From positions 1-13,742 of the forward strand of contig JBLRWQ010000073.1 in the NCBI GenBank assembly GCA_047921175.1: a stretch of DNA of 13,742 nt, read 5' to 3'. Both the position numbers and the translations under genes were made by a program. Numbering within the stretch: the first letter of the stretch is position 1; each line of letters starts with the position of its first letter. The notes beneath the pieces were generated by a model. The model was not told the DNA's origin, searched no databases, and saw only the letters and a program-made list of their open reading frames with translations. Shown here piece after piece: positions 13,662 to 13,742 of this stretch. This DNA comes from T1Sed10-7 sp047921175 (lineage in GTDB: Bacteria; Actinomycetota; Nitriliruptoria; Nitriliruptorales; Nitriliruptoraceae).

Positions 13662-13742
13662 TCAGCTGGCGGTGTCGACGGTGGTGAGGAGCTCGGTCCA
13701 GGCCTGCTCGAACTTGGCGACCCCGTCGGTCTCGAGCTGGTC
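13662..13742 (-). CDS. tal: Transaldolase, C-terminal end only (partial)
   Basis: The last 26 residues and stop codon of a gene that continues beyond the right edge. The visible tail (DQLETDGVAKFEQAWTELL and on to the stop) matches the usual C-terminus of bacterial transaldolase, where an EGVxKFxxxWxxLL pattern is typical. Transaldolase moves a three-carbon unit between sugar phosphates in the pentose phosphate pathway. The catalytic lysine and barrel are outside the window, so the call rests on this short tail alone. Confidence 0.65.
   Translation of the reverse strand, partial: DQLETDGVAKFEQAWTELLTTVDTAS

Noticed and set aside
1..13742. tRNA, rRNA, CRISPR array, insertion sequence or phage attachment site
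   Set aside because: No cloverleaf, no regularly spaced repeats, no transposase or integrase and no terminal repeats were seen on reading both strands.

Overview
The window is a very GC-rich chromosomal segment (clearly above 70% by eye) with heavy GTG start use. DUF2510 and CD225 domains and a HTH/nSTAND/WD40 protein also point to the Actinomycetota, possibly a deep-branching lineage; the lineage is inference only. No transposase, integrase, tRNA, rRNA or CRISPR array was seen. It looks like ordinary chromosome with several poorly characterised genes.

Layout, left to right. (1) 2-1648 (+): 3' part of a membrane-bound PAS-GGDEF diguanylate cyclase, cut by the left edge. (2) 1712-4788 (+): two tandem MutS-like ATPases with overlapping stop and start (ATGA), probably a co-translated pair. 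(3) 4812-8681 (-): a 1289-residue protein with an N-terminal helix-turn-helix, an nSTAND-type P-loop NTPase, one membrane segment and 14 WD40 repeats. (4) 8682-8969: a 288-bp intergenic region with a tandem 10-bp repeat and three inverted repeats. (5) 8970-9815 (+): a small cupin protein and an Rrf2-family regulator with an Fe-S type Cys/His motif. (6) 9978-11618 (+): a compact three-gene unit with gaps of 1 and 2 bp: DUF2510-CD225 membrane protein, DUF2752 membrane protein, and a dimethylargininase-like hydrolase. (7) 11658-13173 (-): a possible 50-residue small protein and an MFS exporter. (8) 13278-13622 (+): an unrecognised protein. (9) 13662-13742 (-): the C-terminal end of a transaldolase, cut by the right edge.

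A recurring promoter-like hexamer, TAG(C/G)(C/G)T, precedes several genes. At the nSTAND gene and the MFS gene it lies 6-7 nt before the start codon, which suggests leaderless mRNAs. The cupin gene has a TATCCT hexamer inside a 7-bp inverted repeat, a plausible operator for the adjacent Rrf2 protein.

No proven new system is visible. The parts most worth following are the MutS-like pair (Walker B Asp replaced by Asn in both, H-loop His lost in only one), the HTH-NTPase-membrane-WD40 protein whose only two post-membrane cysteines lie at its extreme C-terminus, and the Rrf2-cupin pair with its structured intergenic DNA.
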